Assembly: GCA_964575975.1 (NCBI GenBank)
Contig: CAZNTU010000235.1
Span: forward strand, 1 to 8,890
DNA: 8,890 nucleotides
From: G963674505 sp964575975
GTDB lineage: Bacteria; Desulfobacterota; Desulfobacteria; Desulfobacterales; SKZT01
Direction: 5' to 3'
Both the position numbers and the translations under genes were made by a program. The notes beneath the pieces are model-generated. The model had not been told where the DNA came from. It ran no database searches and saw only the letters and a program-made list of their open reading frames with translations. Below, one piece after another: positions 1 to 6,507 of this stretch (its first letter is position 1; every line of letters begins with the position of its first letter).

Positions 1-548
1 CAAGCACCATCGGAATATCTGTGATCGAAGACTTGCGACGACACAGAATCCCAAATTTGGTTACCTATCCAAGCATGGTTTTGGCGATCGGTTATCATTC
101 TTTCTCGAGCGGATTGGAGGGATTGGCATTCAGTTTTGGCGGCCTGGCCTTGGGCATTGGACTATTCATCGTTCCTTATCTATGTGGAGCGATGGGCGCC
201 GGCGATGCGAAGCTTATAGGGGCCGCAGGCGCCATATTGGGTCCCAAAGGAATATTAATTTCATCCATAATAGCTATTTTGGCCGGCGGCGTGTATGCGT
301 TGATATATTTACTATTGAATCCAAGTCGCTTCGCTTCCATTCTTTCAAGATGGCGGATTACGTTCAAGACATTTACAAGGACGGCCAAATTTATTCCCAT
401 ACCACCGGAGGAAAATGAAAAGCGGCCTGTTTTGTGCTTCGCTGTTCCAGCTGCGGTGGGAACTTTGTTCTATGTGACTATGATAACAACAGGGTACGAC
501 CCTTTTCCAAAATTGATGGGAGACGGGTTCAAGCTTTTGAATCTATAA
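1..548 (+). CDS. cpaA: Prepilin peptidase CpaA/TadV (A24 family), 5' end outside the window
   Basis: Membrane aspartyl peptidase that cleaves the leader of Flp prepilin and pseudopilins at the inner membrane. Both catalytic aspartate motifs are present: D-L-R-x-x-x-I-P-N at about bases 30-56, and G-A-G-D-A-K at about bases 196-213, matching the family GxGDxK motif. Four or so hydrophobic segments follow the usual pattern, the last near the C-terminus. A GTG at base 21 could be read as a start. However, the frame is open to the left edge (Ser-Thr-Ile-Gly-Ile-Ser before it), no Shine-Dalgarno sequence precedes the GTG, and in this family the first catalytic Asp normally lies inside a membrane helix some 20-30 residues from the N-terminus. 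I therefore infer a gene cut by the window edge, missing perhaps 15-25 residues. The stop is 25 bases before cpaB, which supports co-transcription. Family assignment is firm; the start is unknown. Confidence 0.9.
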   Translation, partial: STIGISVIEDLRRHRIPNLVTYPSMVLAIGYHSFSSGLEGLAFSFGGLALGIGLFIVPYLCGAMGAGDAKLIGAAGAILGPKGILISSIIAILAGGVYALIYLLLNPSRFASILSRWRITFKTFTRTAKFIPIPPEENEKRPVLCFAVPAAVGTLFYVTMITTGYDPFPKLMGDGFKLLNL

Positions 549-573
549 CGCTATAACAAGGAGGGGTGACAGA

Positions 574-1422
574 ATGGGTAGATGGAAGGCTTTTATTCCT
601 ATTTTTTTGGCATTGGTCGTCGCCACGGGTGGCAGCATTTTCCTCTATAACTGGCTTCAGCTTAAATCGACACCTGGCGAAGTCGTTGCGAAGAACGTCG
701 AATCCGTAATGGTGGTCGTAGCCGGAGGCGATTTGAACTGGGGAACGAAATTGCACAAAGATATGTTCCAGATCGTTCCTTACCATAGAGAGAGCCTTCC
801 TAACGGCTACAAGACGGATCCTGCCTCCCTTGAAGGAAGGGTACTCGTTGCGGCTCTCAAGGAGAGGGAACCGATTCTGGAGACAAAGCTTGCGCCCGAA
901 AACGTAACGGTAGGCGGGGTTTCCGCCGTTATCAAGCCGGGGATGAGGGCGATCGCGGTGAAAGGGGACAAGGTGATCGGCATTTCCGGCTTTATTCAAC
1001 CCGGAAACAGAGTGGACGTTCTCGTCACTTTGAAGGACCCGAATACAAAGAACGAAATTACAAAGATGGTCCTCAGCAATGTTCTTGTCCTCGCGACAGG
1101 AACGGAAATCCAGGAAAGGTCGGACGGAAAACCTCTTCCTGTGGATGTCTATACGCTGGAAGTGGATCCGGAACAAGGGGAGAAGCTTGCCCTGGCGGCA
1201 GCCGAGGGAAAATTGCAATTCGCGCTGAGAAACATGATGGATACGGAAACCGTATTAACTAAAGGCGCGACGATTTCCCAGACTCTCGCGTCGCTGAGAG
1301 GTGTCGATCCCGAGGCGAAAACGCCCACCAAGGTAAGAGAATGGGTACCTCCTAAAAGAAAGAGCTTTACAGTCGAGACGATCAAAGGGGACAAAGTGAG
1401 CCAACAGAAATTTGACATGTAG
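574..1422 (+). CDS. cpaB: Flp pilus assembly protein CpaB (RcpC)
   Basis: Periplasmic, inner-membrane-anchored component thought to work with the outer-membrane secretin of the Tad pilus. The 282-residue length is normal for the family. Residues about 6-28 are a single hydrophobic signal anchor behind Arg-3 and Lys-5. Residues about 44-107 fit the SAF domain. The segment around residues 121-152 (K-P-G-M-R-A-I-A-V, then G-F-I-Q-P-G-N-R-V-D-V-L-V) is the typical RcpC/CpaB core, running to about residue 225. The tail after about 235 is polar and rich in Lys and Pro, probably flexible. The ATG at 574 is preceded by a strong AAGGAGGGG sequence, so the start is secure. It lies 25 bases after cpaA and 16 bases before the preferred start of the secretin gene, as expected for this operon. 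No key feature appears to be missing. Confidence 0.93.
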   Translation: MGRWKAFIPIFLALVVATGGSIFLYNWLQLKSTPGEVVAKNVESVMVVVAGGDLNWGTKLHKDMFQIVPYHRESLPNGYKTDPASLEGRVLVAALKEREPILETKLAPENVTVGGVSAVIKPGMRAIAVKGDKVIGISGFIQPGNRVDVLVTLKDPNTKNEITKMVLSNVLVLATGTEIQERSDGKPLPVDVYTLEVDPEQGEKLALAAAEGKLQFALRNMMDTETVLTKGATISQTLASLRGVDPEAKTPTKVREWVPPKRKSFTVETIKGDKVSQQKFDM

Positions 1423-1427
1423 TCGAA

Positions 1428-1431
1428 AGGA
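1428..1431 (+). promoter_or_regulatory. Ribosome binding site fixing the cpaC start
   Basis: The AGGA core lies 7 bases before the ATG at 1439. A longer reading from a TTG at 1412 has no such site and would overlap the end of cpaB. The ATG start also places a standard signal peptide at the very N-terminus. Confidence 0.7.
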
Positions 1432-1438
1432 AGAAAGG

Positions 1439-2872
1439 ATGCTCGTGATCATATTAAAAAAAGCGAACAAAAGAATGGCGGTTGCACCGTTGCTCGCCCT
1501 GATTTTTCTGGCGATGTCTCATATATCATGGGCGGCCGGACCTGTGGCGGCGGATACACGGGAAGCGGACAGACTTAACGTCACGATGGGAAAATCCATC
1601 ATCTTCGAAAGCGACAAAACGGTCAAACGGGTTTCCATCGGGGATCCCGGCGTTGCCGACTTCGTACTTATTTCACCTCATGAACTCTATATAACCGGAA
1701 AAGCTCCCGGGTTGACCAACCTTACTTTATGGTACGATAAAGGTGGTTTCCGGATTTTCGACGTGGAAGTGGCGTTCGACATCGCCCGCCTGAAACGCAA
1801 ATTAAACGAAATTCTGCCCGGAGAGAGCGATATTCGCGTAATCGCGATGGACGATTCCCTCACACTTTCGGGGCGTGTCTCGAACGCAGCGAATCTCTCC
1901 CAGGTTTTGTCGCTGGCTGGATCTCATGCTCCCGAAGGCAAGGTGAACAACCTGTTGGAGGTCGGAGGCGTGCAACAGGTAATGTTGGAAGTCAGGGTGG
2001 CGGAGATGCAGAGAAGCCTGGGCAGAAGACTGGGGGTTAATTTCAATTACATCAGCGAAAGCGGCAAGTTTGGAATCGATAAATTGGGAGACTTGACGTC
2101 CCTGGACGACGATAAGAACCTTACTGCGGGAAGCGCTTTCGATATTCTCGTTTCTCAAACCGTCAATGCCATTTTCAGGTTCACTTCCAACGGCGCCACT
2201 TGGACGACTTTTATCGACGCCCTCAAAGCGAACGGCCTTGTAAAAGTCTTGGCCGAACCCACACTGATCGCTCTAAGCGGAAACGAAGCCTTTTTTCTAG
2301 CAGGCGGCGAATTTCCAGTACCGGTCCCGCAAGGCCTCGGTACCGTTGCGATCGAATATAAGGATTTTGGAGTGGGCCTCGCTTTTACACCCACTGTGCT
2401 TTCCAACAAGAAAATAAATTTGAAAGTGTCCCCGGAGGTTTCCGAACTTGATTTCAGTGTGGCCGCACAGATAGAGGGTTTTGTCGTGCCTGGCTTGACC
2501 ACGAGGAAAGCCGCGACTGTGATCGAACTGGCGGATGGTCAGAGCTTCGCCATAGCCGGTCTTTTACGAGACACGACTAGAGATTTCGTGAGCAAATTTC
2601 CTTTTTTAGGCGATATCCCCATTCTCGGTCAACTTTTCACCAGCAGAGAATTCCAGAGAAACGAGACAGAATTGGTAATCATCGTCACACCCCATCTGGT
2701 CAAGCCGCTCGATATCGCAGGCCAGCCGCTGCCCACCGACTTTTACAATTCGCCAAACGATGCGGAATTCTATATTCTGGGTATGATGGAGGGAAGCGAC
2801 AGGGGCCGGCCAGAAAGCGTCATGGGCGATCTCGAGGGAGAATTCGGACATGCCATCCCCGGAAGGAATTAA
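1439..2872 (+). CDS. cpaC: Tad pilus outer-membrane secretin CpaC (RcpA)
   Basis: Forms the outer-membrane ring through which the Flp pilus leaves the cell. From the ATG at 1439 the product has 477 residues. Residues about 7-32 are a signal peptide (Lys/Arg-rich start, hydrophobic core, likely cleavage after the Ala of S-W-A). Residues about 44-112 match the pilus-type secretin N-terminal domain (G-K-S-I-I-F near 51; P-G-x-T-N-L-T-L-W near 90). About 115-175 looks like a BON-type periplasmic domain. The secretin domain covers about 265-423: L-A-E-P-T-L near 271, G-G-E-F-P-V-P near 289, the V-P-G-L-x-T-R motif at 350-356, A-D-G-Q-S-F-A-I-A-G-L at 365-375, and the closing F-P-F-L-G-D-I-P-I-L-G-x-L-F then E-L-V-I-I-V-T-P. 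About 50 residues follow the domain, as is common. A TTG at 1412 would give 9 more residues before the signal peptide and is less likely. It sits between cpaB and a lipoprotein gene that may help it reach the outer membrane. Confidence 0.95.
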   Translation: MLVIILKKANKRMAVAPLLALIFLAMSHISWAAGPVAADTREADRLNVTMGKSIIFESDKTVKRVSIGDPGVADFVLISPHELYITGKAPGLTNLTLWYDKGGFRIFDVEVAFDIARLKRKLNEILPGESDIRVIAMDDSLTLSGRVSNAANLSQVLSLAGSHAPEGKVNNLLEVGGVQQVMLEVRVAEMQRSLGRRLGVNFNYISESGKFGIDKLGDLTSLDDDKNLTAGSAFDILVSQTVNAIFRFTSNGATWTTFIDALKANGLVKVLAEPTLIALSGNEAFFLAGGEFPVPVPQGLGTVAIEYKDFGVGLAFTPTVLSNKKINLKVSPEVSELDFSVAAQIEGFVVPGLTTRKAATVIELADGQSFAIAGLLRDTTRDFVSKFPFLGDIPILGQLFTSREFQRNETELVIIVTPHLVKPLDIAGQPLPTDFYNSPNDAEFYILGMMEGSDRGRPESVMGDLEGEFGHAIPGRN

Positions 2873-2937
2873 AGCGACATGAATTTGAAGGCAATACAAG
2901 GCATGCAAAATCGCATAGACAAGAAGAGAGGAAAGCG

Positions 2938-3231
2938 ATGTTAAGAAGATATATTGCAATCGTGTCGAGCGCACTGTTTATCATCGGCTTTTTCGGCTGT
3001 GCTCGAAATTCCGCGTACCATGCGGAATCGAAGGTAAATAAAAATTGGGGGCGGTCTTTCGAATCCGCCAGGTACCATCAGACCTTGTATCCGGAAGCCG
3101 CGAAAAACCAAGAGCAGGTCGTCGGTCTGGACGGAATCGTCGTGGAAAGAGTTATGAGAAACTATGTCCAAGGCTACGCCGATAAGAAGGATACACCTTC
3201 TGAATTCGGCATTCTGACCAATAAAAAATAA
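2938..3231 (+). CDS. Small Tad-locus outer-membrane lipoprotein, function unknown
   Basis: A 97-residue protein with a Lys/Arg-flanked hydrophobic leader and a lipobox-like G-F-F-G-C ending at Cys-21. The predicted mature protein starts C-A-R, with no Asp at position +2, which favours the outer membrane under the E. coli sorting rule. The lipobox is loose: Phe rather than Leu/Ala/Ser stands before Gly-Cys. The mature part has no other cysteine. Residues 57-76 carry N-Q-x-x-V-x-G-L-D-G-x-x-x-x-x-V-M-x-x-Y, which I recall from short lipoproteins beside Tad secretin genes in Gram-negative bacteria. An AGAGG site at 2927-2931 supports the ATG start. It lies 65 bases after cpaC and 78 before tadE. 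A pilotin-like or secretin-supporting role is inferred only from position, size and lipidation. It is not recognisably RcpB or TadD, since I see no tetratricopeptide pattern. Confidence 0.8.
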   Translation: MLRRYIAIVSSALFIIGFFGCARNSAYHAESKVNKNWGRSFESARYHQTLYPEAAKNQEQVVGLDGIVVERVMRNYVQGYADKKDTPSEFGILTNKK

Positions 3232-3309
3232 TATCTTAAGCATTTTTTATCATAAACGGCGATTATAACGAACACGTAAAGCCGCCATCAATAAAAAGGA
3301 GGGGCGATC

Positions 3310-3771
3310 ATGAAAACAAAAACCGGCCAAAAAGGCACTACAGTGGTCGAATTCGCCCTCGTGGCACCCTTGCTGTTCGTCCTTATGTTCGGCATTTTCG
3401 AATTCGGGCTTTTACTTTTCGACAAGGCTGTAATTACAAACGCCAGTCGGGAGGGCGCCCGCGCGGGCATTGTCTTCGACACAGCCAACCTTAGAGGCAC
3501 CGACAACAAGGTTGTTTATAGCGCTGTCGACACGGAGGTCAAACGAGTCGTCAACGAGTATTTCTCTAGCGTGCCTCTTATTTCGCCCGGTTCTACTTCC
3601 ACGCACTCGGTGAACACGGCTATTTCAGGAGACGATCCGGGAGACACTCTGACTGTAACGGTTACCTATCCTTTTCGCCATCTGATAGTATCGAAATTGA
3701 CCGCCTTGATCGGAGGCCCGCTCTCCGATACCGTCAATCTCAGCGCCGTGACGAATATGCGTTTCGAGTAG
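3310..3771 (+). CDS. tadE: Pseudopilin TadE
   Basis: Minor pilin-like protein needed for Flp pilus assembly, processed by CpaA/TadV in characterised systems. The product has 153 residues. After a short basic leader comes G-T-T-V-V-E-F-A-L-V-A-P: Gly-9 would be position -1 and Glu-14 position +5, the classical prepilin cleavage geometry, followed by one membrane helix to about residue 37. The A-S-R-E-G-A-R-A-G stretch near 45-53 is the standard TadE signature. The rest is a soluble periplasmic domain without cysteine. The ATG at 3310 has a very strong AAGGAGGGG site just upstream. It is 78 bases after the lipoprotein gene and 16 bases before tadG. Only one TadE/TadF-type pseudopilin gene is visible here; a separate tadF may be elsewhere or absent. 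Confidence 0.93.
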   Translation: MKTKTGQKGTTVVEFALVAPLLFVLMFGIFEFGLLLFDKAVITNASREGARAGIVFDTANLRGTDNKVVYSAVDTEVKRVVNEYFSSVPLISPGSTSTHSVNTAISGDDPGDTLTVTVTYPFRHLIVSKLTALIGGPLSDTVNLSAVTNMRFE

Positions 3772-3773
3772 GC

Positions 3774-3779
3774 AAGGAG
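3774..3779 (+). promoter_or_regulatory. Ribosome binding site fixing the tadG start
   Basis: AAGGAG lies 8 bases before the ATG at 3788 but only 2 bases before the alternative TTG at 3782. This favours the ATG. Confidence 0.7.
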
Positions 3780-3787
3780 AATTGGTC

Positions 3788-5212
3788 ATGAAACCATCAT
3801 TAAAGGTTTTTAAATCTTTGGAAAGAAAAAACGAGCGAGGGACAATGATCATCCTTGTTACCCTTGCATTGTTTGCTTTTTTGGCTATTACGGCTCTGGC
3901 CATCGACGGGTCACACCTTTTGGCAGTTCGAAATGAGCTTCAAAACGCGGCGGACGCCGGTGCCCTCGCCGGGGCAAGGTATTTGTACAACGATTTTGGA
4001 ACTTCGGTGAATACAGGCGCGAATCAAATCGCCTATGACGCGGCTACATCCAATAAAGCCATGGCGGCGGCAGGAGTTATTGCGGTTGATGTAGAATGGC
4101 CCAGCGGAACTGATGTTCAGAGGGGACATTGGAGTTTCGGGGTGGGTACGTTGCCGCGGGGCTTCTACCCGAATGAATCCATAACGGACCCTCCCGATCT
4201 CTGGAATGCTTCGACTGCCGAGTTGGACAGTGACACAAATTTTATAAACGCTGTCAAGGTTGTGACACGAAGACGGGAAAATCCCGCTGCCTCATTTTTT
4301 GCCCGAATTTTCCGCTGGGATAGTTTCGAACTATCGGCGGAAGCTGTGGCTTATATAGGATTCGCGGGTTCGCTGGCACCTGATGAGGTGGATCAACCAA
4401 TTGCCATTTGCAAGCAAAGCATTTTAGCCGATGGTGTCTACCAGTGCAATATTGGACGAATGTTGAACAGTGGTAATAATAGCGCCACCAGTAACACCGG
4501 AAGTTGGACTAATTTTACCCAAGATCCTTGTAAAACATCAAATCCAGCAAATATGTCAGATGATATATGTAGAAGTGGAAATGATCAAACAATACTTTTC
4601 GGAGTGGGCATAGGGACGGTCAACGGGGTACAGGATACTATCTTCCAAGATCTAGAAACATGTTTTCATGAATTAAATGACACTAACGAAGATGGTATAG
4701 CTGATGAAGCTTGGGAGCTTACCCTTCCTGTTATCGACTGTCCAGCCAATGCCGTTTCTAATTGCGCTACTTTAGTTGGTGCGGTTAAATTAAAAATAAT
4801 ATGGGTTCAACGAGATAATCCAAATTATACCGAGACTCCATTTGAAATGAGCGATCCAGATTCGAATATATATTGGCCAAGCGCCGAAGATTTAAGTTTA
4901 AACGTCGAAGATTTGGAAACATATTTTGTCGGAATAAACAACGGTGATGTTTTTCCAAGCTTTCCTGCAGGTACTACCGTAAATTCCGTTTTTTACAACA
5001 AAGCAGATAGAGATAGCGGAAAAGTTAGATGGGCAAGTTTTGTAAAGCGATTCAATCTTAGAAATGTCGGTACGGTAGATGAAGCACCTTATGCGACTTT
5101 TACGAAAAAATCCATTTATTTTCTACCGAGTTGCGAATATCACGAACCAAAAGGAAAAACGGGAGGGGAGAACTTCGGAATACTGGCTAAAGTACCAGTC
5201 CTTGTACAATAG
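3788..5212 (+). CDS. tadG: TadG-like pilus assembly protein with cysteine-bearing ectodomain
   Basis: Membrane-anchored Tad pilus component, 474 residues from the ATG at 3788. The N-terminus shows the TadE/G-like Flp domain: a basic leader ending E-R-G, a membrane helix at about 21-39, then A-L-A-I-D-G and L-Q-N-A-A-D-A-G-A-L-A-G-A near 51-63, the family hallmark. Unlike TadE it has no Glu at the position five residues after the Gly (Leu-23 instead), so prepilin-type cleavage is not indicated. Residues 1-207 contain no cysteine. The remaining part has eight (208, 220, 248, 261, 292, 318, 326, 449), probably as disulfides outside the cytoplasm. Residues 298-306 (D-T-N-E-D-G-I-A-D) resemble a DxNxDGxxD calcium loop. 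I see no von Willebrand A domain, which some TadG proteins carry. G+C falls from 54% (bases 3901-4140) to 38% (4501-4920) inside the gene, so the ectodomain may have a separate history. It sits 16 bases after tadE and 53 before cpaE. The family is clear; the role of the ectodomain (adhesion or pilus tip) is speculation. Confidence 0.88.
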   Translation: MKPSLKVFKSLERKNERGTMIILVTLALFAFLAITALAIDGSHLLAVRNELQNAADAGALAGARYLYNDFGTSVNTGANQIAYDAATSNKAMAAAGVIAVDVEWPSGTDVQRGHWSFGVGTLPRGFYPNESITDPPDLWNASTAELDSDTNFINAVKVVTRRRENPAASFFARIFRWDSFELSAEAVAYIGFAGSLAPDEVDQPIAICKQSILADGVYQCNIGRMLNSGNNSATSNTGSWTNFTQDPCKTSNPANMSDDICRSGNDQTILFGVGIGTVNGVQDTIFQDLETCFHELNDTNEDGIADEAWELTLPVIDCPANAVSNCATLVGAVKLKIIWVQRDNPNYTETPFEMSDPDSNIYWPSAEDLSLNVEDLETYFVGINNGDVFPSFPAGTTVNSVFYNKADRDSGKVRWASFVKRFNLRNVGTVDEAPYATFTKKSIYFLPSCEYHEPKGKTGGENFGILAKVPVLVQ

Positions 5213-5265
5213 AAGTGAAAATATGCAAAAGCCAAATGGCATAGTTTTTTTGGAGATAGTCAATA

Positions 5266-6420
5266 ATGGAGAATTACAAGTTTTCGATCCGGATAAAAGC
5301 AAACAAGGACGAGACCGTCAAAAGACTGAAAAAAATCGTTCTCGCTGACGATGCCTTCCGAATAGTCGACCGGGAATATAAGGAACGTCCAGACCTTCTG
5401 ATTTTCGAATTGAGCGAAAACTTCGACGAAGAATTCGAATCGATTCAGTCCCATTTGGTCTCCAACGCAGGGGTAGAGGTCTTTGTCACATCCGAGAAGA
5501 AAGATTCCGACCTTCTTCTGAAAGCAATAAAAACCGGTATCAAAGAATTTCTTGCGCAGCCTTTCGATGAAATGGAATTAAGAGATGCTCTGGAATCTTT
5601 TAAAAAAAGAAAGCTGCAATTTGCGGCCAATGAAAAAGCATCTCGTCCTGGCCAGGTGATAAACATCATCGGAGCAAAAGGAGGGGTTGGAACTACAACA
5701 GTGGCCGTGAATGTCGCCCAGCTTCTCGCCGCAAAAAAGAGCGTCGGCTCCGTGGCACTGGTGGATCTGAATACGGTTTTCGGCGAAGTCGCGCTTTTTC
5801 TGTCCGTAACCCCCACATATCATTGGGGTCATGTCGCAAAAAACGTGAACCGGCTAGACAGCACCTTCCTAATCAATTCAATGGCGAAACATCCGTCAGG
5901 CGTTCATATCCTGCCATCTCCAAGCTACCTGAACGGGCACCCACCGGCAACCCCGGAAATCATGGAACGTTTGCTGAACGCCATGAAAGCGACATTCGAT
6001 TTTATCATAGTCGACGGAGGACAGTACATAGACGGGCCGGCACTCAAGGTGATAGAAATGTCCGACAAAGTTTTCCTGATCACCCTCCTGAGTTTGCCGT
6101 GCCTTCACAACACAAACAACCTTTTGAAGTCGCTTGCAGGCGTCGGTGCGCTCAGGAAGGACCGGGTCAGTCTTATTGTAAACCGGTTTCTAAAAAAATC
6201 GGACATTACAATAAAAGAAGCCGAGGAACACCTTCGGAGCGAAATCTTCTGGAGCATCCCCAACGATTACAAAACCACAATGTCCGCAATCAACCGCGGA
6301 AAGGCACTTTACGAGATTTCGCCAAGGGCCCAAATTACCAAAAATTTGGAGGAACTTTCCGATACTCTGATCAATGGAGGACAAAAAGTGGAGAAGAAGG
6401 GATGGTTCTTTAGAAGGTAG
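5266..6420 (+). CDS. cpaE: Tad pilus localisation ATPase-like protein CpaE (TadZ)
   Basis: ParA/MinD-like protein that positions the Tad machine, often at the pole, in studied bacteria. The 384 residues comprise an atypical receiver domain (about 5-112) and a SIMIBI-type ATPase domain (about 128-375). In the receiver, the beta-strand that normally ends with the phospho-accepting Asp reads L-L-I-F-E-L (Glu-48), and the usual Lys-Pro-Phe near the end is Gln-Pro-Phe (98-100), so canonical phosphorylation is doubtful. The P-loop is G-A-K-G-G-V-G-T-T-T (136-145): the deviant-Walker signature Lys-138 is kept, but the second, canonical Lys is Thr. The next motif is A-L-V-D-L-N (164-169), with Asn where MinD has a second Asp. 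Walker B is F-I-I-V-D-G-G (Asp-250). Such changes occur in this family and do not suggest a dead gene. The C-terminus ends in basic and aromatic residues. A GGAG at 5252-5255 lies 10 bases before the ATG. The gap to cpaF is 87 bases. Confidence 0.92.
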   Translation: MENYKFSIRIKANKDETVKRLKKIVLADDAFRIVDREYKERPDLLIFELSENFDEEFESIQSHLVSNAGVEVFVTSEKKDSDLLLKAIKTGIKEFLAQPFDEMELRDALESFKKRKLQFAANEKASRPGQVINIIGAKGGVGTTTVAVNVAQLLAAKKSVGSVALVDLNTVFGEVALFLSVTPTYHWGHVAKNVNRLDSTFLINSMAKHPSGVHILPSPSYLNGHPPATPEIMERLLNAMKATFDFIIVDGGQYIDGPALKVIEMSDKVFLITLLSLPCLHNTNNLLKSLAGVGALRKDRVSLIVNRFLKKSDITIKEAEEHLRSEIFWSIPNDYKTTMSAINRGKALYEISPRAQITKNLEELSDTLINGGQKVEKKGWFFRR

Positions 6421-6507
6421 ATATAGGCTCTCTCGTATATCATTCGCTTGCTCCGAAGACTATATTCATAGAGATAGCTGCGAAACCCAAAAAGGAGAAA
6501 AATAATT
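6421..6507 (+). promoter_or_regulatory. 87-base leader before cpaF with a strong ribosome binding site
   Basis: This is the longest gap between genes in the window. It contains AAAGGAG at 6491-6497, which is 10 bases before the GTG start of cpaF and 19 before the next in-frame ATG at 6517, so it favours the GTG. I found no convincing -35/-10 pair or sigma-54 site. Purine-rich sequence near the end is the only clear signal. Confidence 0.5.

Noticed and set aside
529..1218. A 229-codon open frame on the minus strand opposite cpaB
   Set aside because: It lies wholly antisense to a well-supported gene, its translation is rich in Arg, His and Cys without domain-like pattern, and it has no ribosome binding site. 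It is a shadow of cpaB codon usage.
3232..3309. Possible regulatory stem (GGCG with CGCC) between the lipoprotein gene and tadE
   Set aside because: Only four pairs are available around a long loop, and there is no T-run after it. The stretch is best read as an AT-rich leader with a strong ribosome binding site.
5222..5251. Possible intrinsic terminator between tadG and cpaE: a short inverted repeat followed by seven T
   Set aside because: The best pairings are only TATGC with GCATA around a 12-base loop, or GCCA with TGGC around 2 bases. Both are too weak, and the operon context predicts readthrough.
5079..5348. An 89-codon plus-strand frame spanning the end of tadG and the start of cpaE
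   Set aside because: It overlaps two real genes in another frame and its translation is polar with no recognisable pattern.
6421..6490. Possible internal promoter or paired repeats (CTCTCT and AGAGAT) before cpaF
   Set aside because: No -35/-10 pair with acceptable spacing was found, and the repeats match only over five or six bases with mismatches.
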